Positions 1 to 13,832 are shown, counted from the first letter of the stretch. The stretch is DNA of 64,000 bases from Diphasiastrum complanatum (GCA_029204225.1 CM055100.1:63781067-63845066); one strand, 5' to 3'. The notes: generated from the letters alone by a model not told the origin. Program-made: numbers and translations.

Positions 1-890
1 CACAAATCTCTCTAAAACAAGATCTATTTCACATCAAATGATGGAGTATGGGAAAAGTTAGGATCAAACACTCTTAGCACGTGTGAAGTACACTAAGAAA
101 CCAAAATTGGCTCAAATACAATGATATTGCATGAAACAAAATGGCTAAGATCTCAAAACAGTGTCTAGATCACATATAGATGAGATTGGTAAGCATACAA
201 CTGTGATTTTGGATCAACCAAGCAATCTCTTGACCAAACCAAATGTGTCCACCCAGGTCTATGTGCCCTACCTAACTCTCTCAAAAGCTTATAACTTATG
301 ATTGGCTCAACCAAATGGAATGAAACTGATTGCATCAGAAACTAGACAAAAGTTGCTTCAAAACAAGTTATCAAGCAAGATAAATGGATCAAGCATGAGA
401 GAGAACTTCCAAACTGAAATTGGATGTTCCTCACACGTGAGCTAGGAAAATGGACCTTGACAATTTCTAGCTCAAGATTGATGAATAGTTTTCACTTTAA
501 TGGATCAAAATGCATGGTAACCTTAGGTAGGCTCTGATACCATGTTGATTTCACATGTGTGGATTGTCCACAACATGTACTTGTGATCTCCTAAGATGTG
601 TAGATGCACCAAGATCAAGACTAGATTGAGTCTATGGCAAAAACACACTACTACATGCATTCAATCACTTTCAACTCTCACTCACACGTGTGGGAAGTAT
701 TCAAAATTTATTCTAAGTAAGAACAAGCTGCTCTCCTTGGGTAGAGAGAGAAAAACCACTCGGGTAGAGAGAGAAAGCTAGAAATCCAATGACACTCAAA
801 ATCCACACAATCACAAAATCAAGTGGATCCAAAATGAGGAGTACAATGATACTAGTAGATCCACGAGCTACCACTATGCTTAACTATGAT
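1..890 (-). mobile_element. Truncated copia family A element: leader, PBS and partial LTR
   Basis: Read on the minus strand, this matches the leader and LTR of the complete element at 23782-30016, for example the phrases around the leader's Ser-Ile-rich stretch and the LTR end with its CACACGTG-like palindrome. The primer-binding site is at 531-542 and the LTR runs from 543 outward. LTR similarity stops near 890, where unrelated sequence leading into CT microsatellites begins. The internal part continues past the left window edge, so gag-pol could lie outside. No coding sequence of the element is inside the window here. Confidence 0.85.
531..542 (-). other. Primer-binding site, initiator tRNA-Met type
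   Basis: The minus strand reads TGGTATCAGAGC directly after the LTR end. This is the usual plant copia site complementary to the 3' end of initiator tRNA-Met. Confidence 0.85.
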
Positions 891-989
891 TGAACCATCT
901 CTCTGCCTACGGGTGTGGAGGTGTTTGTTGCCCCTCCCTTCATCCCGCATAGGGACCACATTTAGGCCATCTGACGGTTGTCTCTGCCT

Positions 990-993
<4 letters not shown>

Positions 994-1080
<87 letters not shown>
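994..1080. repeat. Compound (CT)n(CA)n microsatellite
   Basis: About 50 bp of CT is followed without a break by about 36 bp of CA. The apparent ORFs over it (Ser-Leu, Arg-Glu and Thr-His runs) are artefacts of the repeat. Confidence 0.98.
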
Positions 1081-1081
<1 letters not shown>

Positions 1082-1166
1082 GCTAAGGACCGCATTTAGG
1101 CCATCTCATGAAGCTGTCTCTCTCTCTCTCTCTCTGCCTGTGGGTGTCTCGCTCTCTCTGCTTGCG

Positions 1167-1650
<484 letters not shown>

Positions 1651-2026
1651 CTCCCAAATGACTACAAAGGAGGTGTTTGCGGCCCCCTCCACTCACTCAC
1701 TCACTGGCCGTCGCTGATCTGCAAACACACCTTATACCTCAATGTACTCCATACATGATGAACTATTTCATCATTTGGCATTATCTACAATCATATAAGG
1801 GGTTGATCTGCAAACTGGATGTCGTTGATCAACAAACACACCTTATGATGGTGGTGTGATTCTTCAGCTCTGCCCAGCAGTTGTGATAGCAGGCTCACGG
1901 CTCAAGGTTCCGATAGCAGGCTCTTCTCCTCATGCTTTTGATAGCATGCAGGTCGCGATCTTCAATAGCTCTTGCCAGTTGCGATATTCAACAACTCTTG
2001 CCAGTTGCGATTCAACGATTCTCACG

Positions 2027-2372
<346 letters not shown>

Positions 2373-2373
2373 A

Positions 2374-2577
<204 letters not shown>

Positions 2578-2645
2578 TTATTTAATGCATTGTATATATA
2601 CATATATATATCACATAATACTATTAAATATATATAAAATATGTT

Positions 2646-2830
2646 GCAGAACCTCCTGCCGCGACAGGAGGTTCTGCCATTTTGGACCGTAGGCACCTGC
2701 AAAGGACAGTAGGCACTCGCAAAGGTAACGAATGTGGCCTTAGTCGGTCTATTAAGACCATATTGTGGTCTTATGCGGTCTTCTACGACCATTTTGCGAT
2801 TTATTGCACGACTCAGCTGAAGGCTACCGC
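2646..2830. repeat. Direct-repeat unit, copy 2, starting with a perfect 13-bp hairpin
   Basis: 2646-2677 is a perfect inverted repeat: arms GCAGAACCTCCTG and CAGGAGGTTCTGC around a 6-nt CCGCGA loop. The sequence after it matches copy 1 at 2171-2372, including GGTCTATTAAGACCATATTG. A shorter related palindrome (AACCTC/GAGGTT around GCGGCGG) occurs near 2971-2991. Confidence 0.85.
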
Positions 2831-3950
2831 AAGGTCAATATTTGGACGACTCAGTCGCAGACAACTTGCGTCTCCTATGACACGACAAAAAGAGGGCTTT
2901 CACGGCCGCGGTCACAACCTCCAATGAGTGCGGTCACAAATGGAAGTACTCAGACAATGATGCAATCAAAACCTCGCGGCGGGAGGTTCTGAGTCTTTTT
3001 TCAAACAAAAAATGAAACACTCAGAACTTCGCAATGTAGAATACCTGCAAAAAATACAGTTCAAATAATATGTCAAATAGAACATCAAAATAATTTTCAT
3101 GCAATTTATGATTGAGGGCCTAAAATTTAGACCCTCCTCCCGCCACGGTTGGAGGAGAAGCCCAAATAAACAAATTGCATGTTTGTTGAGATTTGTATTT
3201 TATTAGTTTTTGTATGCTATCAAGTTTTAAGATTTAGGAGTCCAGACCAAGACATAGTTAGAATCTTAAGATATAAGTATAACAAGTCAAAAAACAATGA
3301 TAAGAACTATACTAAGAATCACAAGGAATAAGCTCAAGAGCTCAAGAAACAACCTCAGTAAGCAAGCTCAAGTTCATAAGGAAGCTAGTAGGATTCATTA
3401 TTTTCTTGCTATAGTTCTGTGACGCTTCTATTCTACTCTCAAAGAAAGAAACAAAGGATTGGATTAAATATCTATAGAACCATGCCAGGTCATCAATCCG
3501 TGAAGTAGTAGTTAAAAATCCAGTTTCAAATAATAATAAGGCTTGGATCAGTGACATGGCAAATACGAGTTTAAAAAACGAAGCATGTTTGGATAGTACA
3601 CTTGGGACAGTAACTGGCCTAAACAATATGTGAGAAAACGCGGATTGCTAAGGTGTCTTTAAAAAAGAGAAAAGAAACACTTTCACGCAAATTGATGGCA
3701 TGGACGAAGCTCAACGATAGTATATATAAAGAGGTTCTTTCAAGAGACACTCAAGTCTTTCAAACTCACGTCTCTATGGTCAGTGACATTCCAATTGAGA
3801 AGTAAGCTCAGTTTGGTCGCTCATACTCTATTACTAAAGTAAATTACTTTTAGATATAATCTAGATCATGTCTGTTAGATTAGGTATATACTGTTGTGTG
3901 AAATGTATTTGAGATAGTCAATTCAGTCGGACATTTATATAAGATGCATG
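2831..3950. other. Unassigned AT-rich stretch with a TATA-like box
   Basis: I see no supported gene. TATATATAAA at 3721-3730 is followed by a purine-rich leader-like stretch, which resembles an LTR promoter, but I found no paired repeat, PBS or termini. Short minus-strand ORFs around 3342-3626 show no recognisable motif. Confidence 0.4.
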
Positions 3951-4041
3951 TATTTACAAAATAATGTATTGTAACTTTATAATGAAATTTACATATATAT
4001 ATAAATATATTAATGTAATACCCATCAATATGCAATACATA

Positions 4042-4046
<5 letters not shown>

Positions 4047-4132
<86 letters not shown>

Positions 4133-4141
4133 TACATAACA

Positions 4142-4178
<37 letters not shown>

Positions 4179-4205
4179 ACACACACATATATACATATAT
4201 ATATA
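4047..4205. repeat. Compound AT/GT/CA/AT microsatellite
   Basis: An (AT)n tract (about 4047-4084) passes into (GT)n (about 4085-4131). After a short unique gap come (CA)n (about 4149-4178) and then AT again. GT and CA face each other as an imperfect inverted repeat. Confidence 0.95.
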
Positions 4206-4223
4206 TACTAAATACATATATAT

Positions 4224-5525
4224 GCAGCTAAGAACTAAGCTCCAACGGCTAAGGGTCAAGGTCTAAGGACAAAGGGTCGAGGGCCAACAGGTAAGGGTCA
4301 AGTGTCATGGTCTAAGGACCATGGGCCAACTAGCTTAGGACTGAGGGTCGAGACCCAACGACCAAGAACTAAGGGCCAAGAGACAAGGGCTAAGGGCCAA
4401 TTGCCGACTACCGAGGGCTAAGTGTTAGGGGCTAAGAACTTAGGGCCACCGGCTAAGGATAAAGGTCTAAGGACTAAGGGCTAATTGGCTAAGGACTGAG
4501 GGCCAGCTAGCTAAAGACTAACTCGGGCCAACTAGCTAAGGACTGAGGGTCGAGGGCTAACATCTAAGGGCTAAGACTAAGGGCCAGCTAGCTGAGGGGT
4601 AAGGTCTAAGGGCCTAGATATTAGGGCCAACATCTAAGGGTCAAGGTCTAAGGACTGAAGGCCAACTAGCTAAGGACTGAGGGCCAACTAGCCAAGGGTC
4701 GAAGGCCAATGTCTACGGGCTAATACTAAGGGGCAACTGGCTAATGACCGAGATATAAGGGCTTAGGTCCAATTGCTAAGGGCTAAGGGCTAGGTACTAA
4801 GGGCTAAGGGCTAATTGCCGACAACCAAGGACTAAAGGCCAGCAGCTAAGAACTAAGCTCCAACGGCTAAGGGTCAAGGTCTAAGGACAAAGGGTCGAGG
4901 TTCAACAGCTAAGGGTCAAGGGTCATGGTCTAAGGACCACGGGCCGACTGGCTTAGGATTGAGGGTCGAGACTCAACAGCCAAGAACTAAGGGCCAAGAG
5001 GCAAGGTCTAAGGGCCAATTGCCGACTACCGAGGGCTAAGTGTCAGCAGCTAAGAACTTAGGGCCACCGGCTAAGGGTAAAGGTCGAAGGACTAAGGGCT
5101 AACTGGCTAAGGATTGAGGGCCAACTAGCTAAAGACTGACTCGGGCCAACTAGCTAGGGACTGAGGGCCAACTAGCTAAGAATTGAGGGTCGAGGGCCAA
5201 CAACTAAGGGCTAAGAATAAGGGCCAGCTGGCTGAGGGGTAAGGGCTAAGGGCCTAGATATTATGGCCAACAGCTAAGGGTCAAGGTTTAAACACTGAGG
5301 GCCAACTAGCTAAGGACTGAGGGCCAACTAGCCAAGGGTCGAGGGCCAATGTCTACAAGCTAAGACTAAGGGCCAACTGGCTAAGGGCCGAGATATAAGG
5401 GCTTAGGTCCAATTGCTAAGGGCTAAGGGCTAATTGCCGACAACCAAGAGCTAAGGGCCAGCAGCTAAGAACTAAGCTCCAATGGCTAAGGTTCAAGGTC
5501 TAAGAACAAAGGGTCAAGTGTTGAG
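4224..5525. repeat. CTAAGGG-type minisatellite with 618-bp higher-order period
   Basis: The block is built from degenerate short units such as CTAAGGACTGAGGGCCAACTAG and CTAAGGGCTAAGGGC. A higher-order unit beginning GCAGCTAAGAACTAAGCTCC starts at 4224, 4842 and 5461, giving periods of 618 and 619 bp. There are two full copies and the first part of a third. There is no credible ORF. It is not the plant telomere repeat (TTTAGGG). Confidence 0.92.
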
Positions 5526-6192
5526 AATGATGACTGATAAATTCGTCGGATTCGCGAAACTTTCGCGAAGGCAAATCAAGCATGACTCTCTTCGTCTCGG
5601 ATGGGGTTCAGATGCGATCATTGAACACTGCCAGCTGAATCACTCCTACAGTCCTCTAGAGTGTAGTCGGTCACTACTGATCTACGTTCATAGATTAATA
5701 CAACATTCAACATAGTTTCAACCAAAGTGAGGAATTTAAAATGAACAAGAAAAAACTTAGACACACGATCAACAGTAGAAACATTTGCATTTGAGATCAG
5801 ACACAACACAAATTGATATGTGCGCGAAGGCTACAATATCATCTATTGATTTCTTTTCTCTAATTCCTTGAGCACTACGTGCATATCCACATAGTGCATT
5901 GGCATGAGAGAAACACGGTTCTCTCACGAGTAATTGTCTCGCTTTACTAGCGGATAGTTGGATCTTCTAATCCTAGACAAAATCGTCTTCGCATGTAGGC
6001 GGACAAGTATTCTGTATTTTTCGTCTTGATTGCTTACTAGCATCAAACTATTACATCACATTGTATGTGTATTCTGTTGATCTATATGTCAAGTATCATC
6101 CAGTAAGCATGGTTGCTCTATGTAAATCTGAGATTAGAGTAATTTAGCAACTAGTCAAGGAGTTACAAGAGTGGCAGATTAGCCACGACCTA
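5526..6192 (-). mobile_element. Copia-type LTR fragment, minus strand
   Basis: The reverse complement aligns with the LTR at about 45500-46130. Shared blocks include CCGCTAGTAAAGCGAGACA-like sequence, TGCCAATGCACTATGTGGAT and GAACGTAGATCAG. It is truncated by the minisatellite on one side and by element B1 on the other. No coding sequence is present. Confidence 0.7.
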
Positions 6193-6270
6193 GGTACCCT
6201 TGATTGGTTCCTATAGTGAGAAGATAAGCAATTTTTTTTCATCCATCTTTTTTGATTTCCATCATTCTTT

Positions 6271-9200
6271 ATGACTTCAATGGGTGTCTTTCTATTAGAA
6301 GCAAGTGAAAGATTGTCAACCTCCAATTACTCAATTTGGAAGGTTAGAATGGAATCTGTCTTAATATTACAAGATGTGATGGATATTGTACTTGGAATTG
6401 AAGAAGAACCACAAATTCCTCAAGAAATTCCAAAGTACAAAAAGAGAGCTAAGATGGCTCTGCATTATATTAAGATGAATGCCTCAAATGACATCTTAAG
6501 AGAAATTGGTGCTTGTACTAATGTCAAAGATGCTTGGGATACTCTCAAGTCCATCTACGAGGCAAAGAATACTTCTAGACTTCTAACACTAAGAAACCAA
6601 ATTTTTCAAAGTGTACAGAGAAGTGATGAATGTGCTTCAGCTTATGTAGTGAGAGTTAAAGACCTCCATAGAGAATTGTCATGCATAGCAAACTCCATCA
6701 ACCAAAATGAACTTGTTCAAGTCATACTTAATGGGTTAAAGGAGGAATATGACAACCTTGTTCAGAGTTATGCCATTAAGGAGGATCTACCAAGTTTGGA
6801 AGCACTCCAAAGTGTGCTCATTTATGAAGAATCAAGACAAGAGTATAAACTCTTGAAAATGGAAAGACTGTCTCTCAACATTGATGGTAAAGCCCTCTTT
6901 ACCAAAGACAAGCACAAGACAAGAAATAAGAATCAACACCAACTCTCTTCAAGCAAGAACAATCTTATTTCCAAGGAGAAAGGAGAAGAGGATGAGTCCT
7001 CTCAAGCTTCCACATCCAAGAAGAAGAAGAAAAACATCAAGTGTTTCTTTTGTGGCAAGAAGAGGCATTATGCCACCAATTGCTTCAAGAAGAAGAGTCA
7101 ATTCAAGCAAGCCAACATTTTCAATGAAGAGAAGGAAGATGCTCATGAAGTGATGGAGAGGGATCTTTTATGGTCTCGAGTTTTTCTTCATCACCTTTTA
7201 AGAAGGATGGTTCGTGGTACATCGACAGTGGAGCTTCCTCACATATGTGTAGCTCCAAGCATTCTTTTTCATCCATGACACCTTATGAAGGAGCCAAGAA
7301 GTCCATCTACACAGCAAATAATCATGAGTGTGCTATTGAAGGCATAGGGACCATTCCCTTAAAACTTTCATCATCAAAAGTTCTTTCTCTATCTAAAGTA
7401 CTTTTTGTTCCTAAGTTAACAAAAAATCTTATTAGTGTTGGGCAATTGTTTGATAGTGGACTAGATGTGAATTTCAATGTTGATACATGTACAATCAAGA
7501 AGCATGATGAAATCCTTGCATTTGGGTCTAGATATGGTGGAATCTACAAGCTTGATCCCAAAGAGTATGCTAACTCTTGTGATGGTGCTTTTGCTTCTCA
7601 TATGTCTTTGGAGGAACTATGGCATAGAAGGTTGGGACATCCTAGCTATAGTTCTATGGTGTCCATGGTCAAGAAAGCCAAAGCTATTGGCTTGCCTAAT
7701 CTTATCTCCAAGAATTTCAAGCCATGTGAGGCTTGTGCCATATCTAAGTCTCATAAGAAGCCTTTTTCAAAGTCATCTATCAAGACTACACATCCATTGG
7801 AGATCATACACTTGGATGTGCACTTCTCATCTTCAAAGAGCAAGGGTGGTGCTACTTGCTTTGTAACTTTCACTGATGATTTCACTAGATTTACTTGGGT
7901 ATATCTTCTAGCTTCAAAGTATATGGTAGTTGACTATTTCCTTAAGTTCAAAGCTCTAGTTGAAAAGTAATTTTCATACAAAATCAAGATTCTTAGAAGT
8001 GATGGAGAGGGTGAGTACACTTCCAATAAATTTCATGATTATTGTGAGCTTGAAGGCATTAAAAGGGAGTTTTCTTGTGCATATACACCATCTCAAAATG
8101 GGGTGGCTGAAAGAAAGAATAGAACATTGTGTGAATGTGCCAAAACCATGAGAATTGAGGCATCCTTGCCAAAAGACTTTTGGGGTGAGGCCATCAATTG
8201 TTCAAACTATCTTTGCAATCGACTCCCTCATGTTGCACTTGGAGGAAAGTCACTATATGAAGCACTTTATTTGAAGAAACCTAAGGTTGAACACCTTAGA
8301 GTATTTGGATGCATTTGCTTTGTCCATATTCCCTTGGAAACGAGAAAGAAGGATGATCCTTGTGCAAGCAAAGGAGTAATGGTTGGATATTCATCCAACA
8401 AGAAAGCCTATCGAATCTACATGCTCTCTACTTCTAAAGTAATTGATAGTAGAGATGTAGTTTTTCATGAAGAAGAAAAGTACAATCTTGGAGGGGCCGA
8501 GATCAAACAACCTCAAAATCTATCACCTTTTCTTATTGAAGACAATCAACACATGGAGGAGTCGAGATTTGAAGATGGAACTCATCGGATTTTCACTCCT
8601 AGAAGATCCATGAGGGAGAGATCTGAGCCTAAGATGCTCACTTATGATAACATAGGAAAACAAGTGGATCTTGACTCCACTTATGCTTATTTTGTTTCTC
8701 ACGAGGAGCCCAAAGATGTCCAAGAAGCCCTCAATACCAAGGAGTGGTATGAGGCCACGAATATTGAATATGATGCCTTGATCACCAACCACACATGGGA
8801 GCTAGTGGATCCACCACCTAACATGCATATCATTGGATGCAAGTGGGTATTCAAGATCAAGTACAATCATGGTGGCTCCATCAACAAGTACAAGGCAAGA
8901 TTATGTCCTAAAGGCTTTGCACAAATATATGGCCTTGACTATGAAGAAACCTTTGCTCCTACAGCAAAGATGGTGACAATAAGAATCATAATCTCTCTTG
9001 CCTTATTTTTTAAGTGGAAATTGTATCAACTTGATGTCTCCAACGCTTTTTTGAATGGCTATCTTGAGGAGGAGATATACATGGAACAACCTCAAGGATT
9101 TATCAAGGATAAATCTAAGGTGTGTTTGCTATTTAGAAGTCTTTATGGCTCAAAGCAAGTACCTAGATCATGGTATTCAAGACTCAACAACTTTCTACTC

Positions 9201-10244
9201 TCATTAGGATTTGTGCTTAGTGGCTATGGTCCTTCTATGTACTTAAGGTTTGATGTTAGTAATATTGTCATTCTTCTAATCTATGTAGATGACATTATTC
9301 TTAGTGGAAGTTGTTTGATGCTAGTTCAAGAAACTAAAGATGCATTAGGAAGAGAGTTTAAAATGCACGATCTAGGAGAGATCCATTACATTTTAGGCCT
9401 TGAGATTGATTTTCATGAAGAGTATGCTTTTATTTGTCAATCTAGATATGTCTTTTCTATGTTGAGAAAATTCAATATGCAAAATTGTAAAGGCATAGAT
9501 ACTCCCATGGAACAACATGTAAAATATCCTATTAAAGGTGATGAAAGATCCTTTGAGGACATCACACTTTATAGGAGTCTTATAGGCTCTTTAATTTGGC
9601 TTACTATCACTAGACCCGATTTGAGCTATTGTGTGCACAAATTGAGTCAATTTATGCAAGATCCTAAGATCCAACATTGGAAGATGGCCAAGAGAGTTCT
9701 AAGTTATGTATCTTCTACTCAAGATTATGGTTTATTGTATAAGAATGAAGATCTAACCATTCTTGGCTATTCGAATTCCAATTTTGCAAGTGATAAGATG
9801 GATCAAAGTCCCTTTAATGCATACTATCTTTCTTGGAGGCAATCTTGTGTCTTGGCTTTAAAGCAAAAAGATACCATATCTCTATCTTCTTGTGAGGCCG
9901 AGTACAAAGCACTCACTACAACAACTAAAGAGGTGCTTTGGATCAAGAGGTTAATCATGGAGCTAAAGTGCATCAAAGAGGATGATCTTCCCTTGATCAA
10001 ATGTGACAACATATCGGCCCAAGCTCTTGCAAACAGTCTTATTTTTCATGCAACAAGCAAGCATATAGAAGTGGCACACCATTTTGTAAGGGAAAAGCTC
10101 ATTGGAGGTGAAATCAACTTGGAACATGTCGACATATCTTCATGTATTGCTGATCTTCTCACAAAGCCACTTTGCAAAAGTGCCTTCTCAAAGCATAGAT
10201 CTAATCTTGGTCTTATCTCAAGATCGATGCTTGATCCACATTAG
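6271..10244 (+). pseudogene. Copia Gag-Pol polyprotein, broken (element B1)
   Basis: The order is Gag (from 6271), zinc knuckle CFFCGKKRHYATNC, aspartic protease (WYIDSGASSHMC), integrase with its HHCC finger and DDE core, reverse transcriptase with YVDD, and RNase H ending at the stop of 10242-10244. Relative to B3, one base is missing near 7146, shifting Gag out of frame with protease. A TAA at 7968-7970 replaces the Gln codon (CAA) found in the related element A, in Val-Glu-Lys-Gln. In RNase H, two single-base losses near 9805 and 9858 cancel, leaving about 17 out-of-frame residues inside an open frame. Zinc-knuckle Gly is also replaced by Arg (KKRHY). Family identity is certain, and the element is not functional as a single polyprotein. 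Confidence 0.93.
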
Positions 10245-10262
10245 ATATATTTTTAGGAGGAG

Positions 10263-10875
10263 TGTCAAAATATTGGAAAAATCTATCTAATGTTGTAAGT
10301 AGGGGTTCTAAAAATGTCAAAGATGAATTGAGCTCTTTTGGCTTAGTAAAGACCCATCTTAGAATAAAATACTCAAGGTAGGTGGAAGTAAAAACTCCTT
10401 CTACCATAGGAATTGCCATTTGTACTTTGCATGCCACATTTAATGCATGAAAGGACTAGGTGGCACAATTAGACATAGTGAGGTGGCTTGAATAAGTCTA
10501 GTTGACTTGAGAGGTGGATTCATAACTTTAATTCAACTCAAAGTAGGAGGAGAGTCCATGGATCTATATATATGTGATGTACTCTCATTGAAAAAATGAT
10601 GAAATTTATGTGTAATGCAAATTTGGAGACAAGCTCTTTGTGTCCTCTCTCTCTACTCGAGTTTTGTACTTTCATATTCTCTCTCTAGCCAAGTTGAGGC
10701 ATTTATTGTGCTTAGTTTTATGTTTTGTTGACAGATCTTGCTTGTAACACAATAATATTTCTTGTATGATCAGCTTTCCTATTGTCAATCAATGCTAGTT
10801 TGATCTTTATGGTATTATTGGGCGTAGGAGATCAAAAGTACATGTGTAGGGCGTCCCACACGTGTGAATTCAACA
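10263..10875 (+). repeat. 3' LTR of copia B1
   Basis: It starts TGTCAAAATATTGG and ends GAATTCAACA, 613 bp with the TG...CA ends typical of LTRs. It contains a TATATATA box near 10563-10572 and the CACACGTGTG palindrome close to the 3' end. It matches the LTRs at 15976-16589 (minus), 38942-39533 and 42592-43203. Confidence 0.92.
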
Positions 10876-11349
10876 CTCTACGACATTATTAACTTGTATA
10901 CATGATATACTTAATCTGATACAACTCTTTGTTCTGCATTCAGATCTGTGTTAATATTGTCATGCTTGTTCTTTATTTTGTCTGATCTTTCTAGTTTTCT
11001 GGTAATAGACAATCAACTTTTAGTCTTGTCTTTCACAAATAATTCACAATTAATTATCAGTTGAGCACAGTCTAGCTCTGCATGAATCATTCCCAACAAA
11101 TAATTTGTCTTGCAATTCGCGACAAATTATTCATCTAGCGCTTCATCCATTTAAATGTTATGGCTACGTAATCTAGAATGACTGTGATTTCTATCACTAA
11201 AGTTCTGTTCATTCTGATAGGCGTAGTCATGCTTAGGGAGAGAGTCATTTAACTCATTCCGCTGCACACGAACATTTTCTATTCGAGTTCGCTTCTCGTT
11301 TGTTTCTCATTCGTGTTCGTCATTTATTCTTCCTCCCTCTCTCCCAACA
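10876..11349 (+). repeat. LTR fragment of copia C1 (3' part)
   Basis: The stretch ends CTCCCAACA directly before a primer-binding site at 11350-11361. Its first part resembles 45130-45310 (shared TACTTAATCTGAT, GTTCAGAT). Its beginning was lost where B1 abuts it. Confidence 0.75.
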
Positions 11350-11361
11350 TGGTATTAGAGC
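11350..11361 (+). other. Primer-binding site of copia C1
   Basis: TGGTATTAGAGC differs from the common initiator tRNA-Met site by one C to T change. Confidence 0.75.
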
Positions 11362-11506
11362 AATCTTTATAGCTTGATTAGCTCCCACAGTACAAGACTC
11401 TACTAGCCGATAGAGTAATTGTTTTTTTGTTTTGTATTTTTCAGTATCAGATTTTCATACTTAAGTCACTGATAGTTTCTCCTATCACTTAGACTAATTA
11501 TTCCAC

Positions 11507-13820
11507 ATGGATTCCCAAGGGAAAGCCAGTCCTCTCATGGACAAACTTGATGGAACCAATTACCATCTGTGGAAATTTAAGATGAAGACTGTACTAATGG
11601 CAAGCTTCATGACCAACCATCAAGGAGCATCTAGCGATAGTTCTTGGTTCCTAGATTCCGGAACCACTCAGCACATGACCAGCCTGATTGGCTGTTTCGA
11701 GTCCTATACACCTTACAGTACCCAAAAATTCATTTACCTTGGCGACAAAGGTGAAGGAATTGTAAGATTATGCTTTGCAAATGATCAATCTAAGCTACTC
11801 TCTGAGTAGAATTCAAAGGTGATCAATGTAAAGTAGTTGATAGGACAAGCAAGGTCCTAGCACTCGGAAAGAGGCATGGATACTTGTATAAATTAAGTCA
11901 TTGTTTTTCTGCCTCTAGTTAGGCTCTCAATACTTCAATTCATTCAGATAAAGGTTTACTTTGGCATTATAGACTTGGTCATTTAAATTATGTTGCTGTA
12001 CAACGAATGTCTAGACAATCTATTGTTCTTGATCTCGACTATCCTCGCAAAACAGTCGAGCTACCTATCTGTCAAGACTGTCTAGTTGGAAAATAGACTA
12101 GGAAGCCATTTAAGTCAAGCCATCAGCATGTTGCTAGAGGATTGCTAGATGTTGTACATTTAGATATTTGTGGCCCTATGAAAAATCCTTTGCTAAAGGA
12201 AGCCAAGTATTTTATAACCTTTATTGACGAATTCTCAAGAAGAACGATGGTGTACTTCATAAAGAAGAAATCAGAAGCCTTCAACTGCTTCAGAATCTTC
12301 AAGGAGCATGCAAAAAAGGAGACTGGAAGGACGATCAAGGCCCTAAGGTCAGATAACGGTGGAGAATATATCTCTGTCGAGTTCAAGGAGTACTGCCAAA
12401 GCCAAGGCATTGAGCTGCAATTCATCACTCCTTACAGTGCTCAGTCTAATGGCTTAGCTGAGACGAAGAACCGAACTCTGGTCGAATCTGCTAAGTGTAT
12501 GCTAGCACATGCATCGTTGCCCAAGAGATTCTGGGCTGAAGCTGTCTCCACTGCAGCTTATATCCAGAACAGATGTTCAACCAAAGCCCTCTTAGACAAG
12601 ACACCCCACGAGGTGTGGACAGGCTCCAAGCCTTCTTTGAAGAACCTAAGAGTGTTTGGGTGCATTGCCTACATGCAGATCCCAAAGGACACAAGGAGGA
12701 GATTGGACTTCCAAGGTCTAAAGACCATCCTGATCGGATATACTTCATCTGATAACACCTACAAGTTGTACAATCTTGATACCCAGCAAATCTTGTATAG
12801 CCAGAATAGAGTCTTTATCGAGGATTAGTTCGTTGACCTCAAAGACAAGGATATTGCTCAAGAAGAACCTTCATCACCTACCATTGACATGACAATACGA
12901 GCTTCTGGCTCAAGAATGTCTATCGTCGACCCACTTTGAGATAGTGAATCAGAAGAAGATGTTGCTGCTACCCAGCAATATATCCCAGGAGTGGTTCATC
13001 AATCGAATCTGCCCAGAAAATCAAGCTGAGTGAGCACACAGCCCACAAGGTATACTCCTGAGTCTGCCTGTCTTTTAATGCAAGAACCGACGACAGTTGA
13101 AGAGGCACTTAGCCAATCAGATTTTGATCTCTGGAGAGAAGCTATGGACAGAGAGTATTCCTCTCTGATCAAGAATCAGACATGGTCATTAGTCGAAGCT
13201 CCATTGGCTGCAATATTATTGATTGCAAATGGATCTTTAAGATCAAATATAACGCCAACGGAGCGATTGATCGAAGGAAGGCTAGACTGGTAGCACGAGG
13301 ATTCACCCAGAATGAATGTCGACTACAGTGAGACTTTTAGTCCAGTCATCAAACATTCGTCGATCTGAATGCTCCTATCTTATGCTGTAGTTGCCGACCT
13401 CAAAGTACATCAACTCGATGTACAAACAACCTATCTAAATGGAGTTATACAAGAAGATATCTACATGATCCAACCCGAAGGATACATTCTGGAAGGCATG
13501 AAGAATCATGTCTGTAAACTCCATAAAGCAGTGTACGGCTTGAAACAGTCTTCCTGAGTTTGGTTTCAGAGGATCAACACATTCCTCATTGAACAAGGAT
13601 TTAAACCAAGCACTACTGATTGCAACCTTTATTCAAAGTCAGTGCTACAATCCTTTATTATCATCACCTTGTATGTTGATGATATGTTGCTCTTCACCAA
13701 CAATGCCAATATGGTCAAGGACTCAAAACACAGAGTTCGACATGACTGATCTGGACGAAGCTCACTTCTGTCTTGGAATTCAAATCCACAGAGACAGAGC
13801 AAATGAGAGCATAAATGAAA
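11507..13820 (+). pseudogene. Copia Gag-Pol remnant (element C1)
   Basis: The ORF begins with a Gag N-terminus (LDGTNYHLWKFKMKTVLMA). After about 32 codons it passes in frame into the aspartic protease (WFLDSGTTQHMT), so most of Gag, including the zinc knuckle, has been deleted. The integrase finger (HRLGHLNY ... CQDCLVGK) is in a stop-interrupted stretch near 11955-12095. The DDE core is open from 12142 to 12828, with HLDICGP, RSDNGGEY and GLAETKNRT. RT pieces follow with frameshifts: TWSLVEAP near 13180, HQLDVQTTYLNG near 13410 and YVDDML near 13672. Sequence ends at 13820, without RNase H or a 3' LTR of its own. Confidence 0.9.
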
Positions 13821-13832
13821 CTATTTTCATTT

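Larger units (their letters stand above)
6193..10875 (+). mobile_element. Copia B1, 5'-truncated, with degenerate gag-pol and 3' LTR
   Basis: Sequence shared with copy B3 begins at 6193, inside the leader, so the 5' LTR and primer-binding site are missing. Internal coding runs from 6271 to 10244. It is followed by a polypurine stretch (TTTAGGAGGAG) and a 3' LTR at 10263-10875. The right end abuts the C1 LTR without repeat of any left flank. Confidence 0.9.

Noticed and set aside
4224-5525. Interstitial telomere repeat
   Set aside because: Units read CTAAGGG/CTAAGGAC, not TTTAGGG or its complement, and they form a 618-bp higher-order unit.
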